From positions 1-6,008 of the forward strand of contig CAJGEB010000065.1 of assembly GCA_904502045.1 (NCBI GenBank): 6,008 nt of DNA, given 5' to 3'. Source of the DNA: an uncultured Oscillospiraceae bacterium. GTDB lineage: Bacteria > Bacillota > Clostridia > Oscillospirales > Ruminococcaceae. Position 1 is the first letter of the stretch, and the number at the start of each line of letters is the position of its first letter. Position numbers and translations under genes: made by a program. Under the pieces are notes generated by a model. It was not told the DNA's origin, made no database searches, and saw only the letters and a list, made by a program, of their open reading frames with translations. Shown here piece by piece: positions 5,533 to 6,008 of this stretch.

Positions 5533-6008
5533 GTGAAGGGTCGCGAGCCTGTAATACTCACGTTTGATTGCGGAACCCAAAGTATGCGGGGACTGCTGTT
5601 TGACCGTGCGGGTAATATAATTGATAAGGAAAAGGTTACTTTTAATCCGCCTTATTTTTCAAGAAATGCGGGGTGGGCAGAGCAGGAACCGGATTTTTAT
5701 TTCAATGTATTATGTGAGGCATCGCAAGCGCTGAAGATGAGGAATCCTGAGGCGTGGGAAGACGTTATCGCGGTAACGGTTACTACCTTGAGGGACTCCT
5801 TCATAAATCTTGACAAAGAGGGCAGGCCGTTAAGACCGGTGTTTTTGTGGCTCGACCAAAGGACTGCCGAGTGCAAGAAGCCGCTTCCTGCATTTGAAAG
5901 ATTATGTTTCGGTGCGGTTGGAATGACTGATACGGCACTTTCCTCGCGAAAGGCGTCGCGTTCGAACTGGATAAGGGAGAATGAACCTGAGATATGGGAA
6001 AAGACCGA
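5533..6008 (+). CDS. FGGY-family carbohydrate kinase, N-terminal part (3' partial)
   Basis: FGGY kinases phosphorylate sugars or polyols with ATP. The 158 codons visible cover part of the first actin-like domain of a family usually near 500 residues. They show the phosphate-1 loop TFDCGTQSMRGLLFD (10-24), GWAEQEPDFYF (47-57), and the beta-strand pair ending INLDKEGRPLRPVFLWLDQR (91-110), a strong match to the family pattern that includes L-R-P-x-x-x-W-x-D-x-R. Where xylulokinases have a GQMHG-type motif before this, the sequence reads TTLRDS (84-89), so a plain xylulokinase call is not supported and the substrate is open. The start is GTG, set by the ribosome site at 5519-5524. The C-terminal half with the catalytic Asp and the ATP site is outside the window. 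It is likely co-transcribed with the membrane-protein gene before it. Confidence 0.88.
   Translation, partial: MKGREPVILTFDCGTQSMRGLLFDRAGNIIDKEKVTFNPPYFSRNAGWAEQEPDFYFNVLCEASQALKMRNPEAWEDVIAVTVTTLRDSFINLDKEGRPLRPVFLWLDQRTAECKKPLPAFERLCFGAVGMTDTALSSRKASRSNWIRENEPEIWEKT

Overview
The window reads as the distal end of a division and cell wall (dcw) cluster from a low-to-mid GC Gram-positive bacterium. It is most likely a member of the Clostridia, and possibly of the Oscillospiraceae/Ruminococcaceae group. This rests on the gene order murG-murA-ftsQ/divIB-ftsZ, strong purine-rich Shine-Dalgarno sites, sigma-A type promoters, very heavy use of ATA (Ile) and AGA/AGG (Arg) codons, and the character of the MurG and FtsZ sequences. 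The family-level placement is inference from memory of similar proteins, not a search result. All genes lie on the + strand.

Region 1 (1-3303) holds the 3' part of murG (its start lies before the window), a complete murA, and a complete divIB/ftsQ. MurA makes the first committed peptidoglycan precursor step and MurG the last cytoplasmic one (lipid II). DivIB/FtsQ is a bitopic divisome protein. The murA stop and the divIB start are 6 nt apart, and the divIB ribosome site overlaps the murA stop, so these two are co-transcribed and probably translationally linked. An 80-nt gap with only a weak promoter candidate separates murG from murA.

Region 2 (3304-4607) is ftsZ as its own transcription unit. 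It has a strong promoter (AT-rich upstream element, TTTACA, extended -10 TATAAT), a leader of about 50 nt, and a strong intrinsic terminator. No ftsA lies between ftsQ and ftsZ. The sporulation genes that often follow ftsZ in spore-forming Firmicutes (spoIIGA-sigE-sigG) are not here either.

Region 3 (4612-4777) is a compact tRNA-Arg(CCU) gene with its own consensus promoter, an encoded CCA end, and an intrinsic terminator that begins directly at that CCA.

Region 4 (4814-6008) is an unrelated pair: a small eight-helix membrane protein of the YhhN/TMEM86 type, then the N-terminal third or so of an FGGY carbohydrate kinase that runs off the window. The 38-nt gap between them and the lack of a terminator suggest one operon.

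I see no mobile element, CRISPR array or clearly novel multi-gene system. The points worth a second look are the atypical FtsZ C-terminal peptide in a locus without ftsA, the non-canonical substrate-region motif in the FGGY kinase, and the acceptor-stem repeat shared by the tRNA and its terminator.
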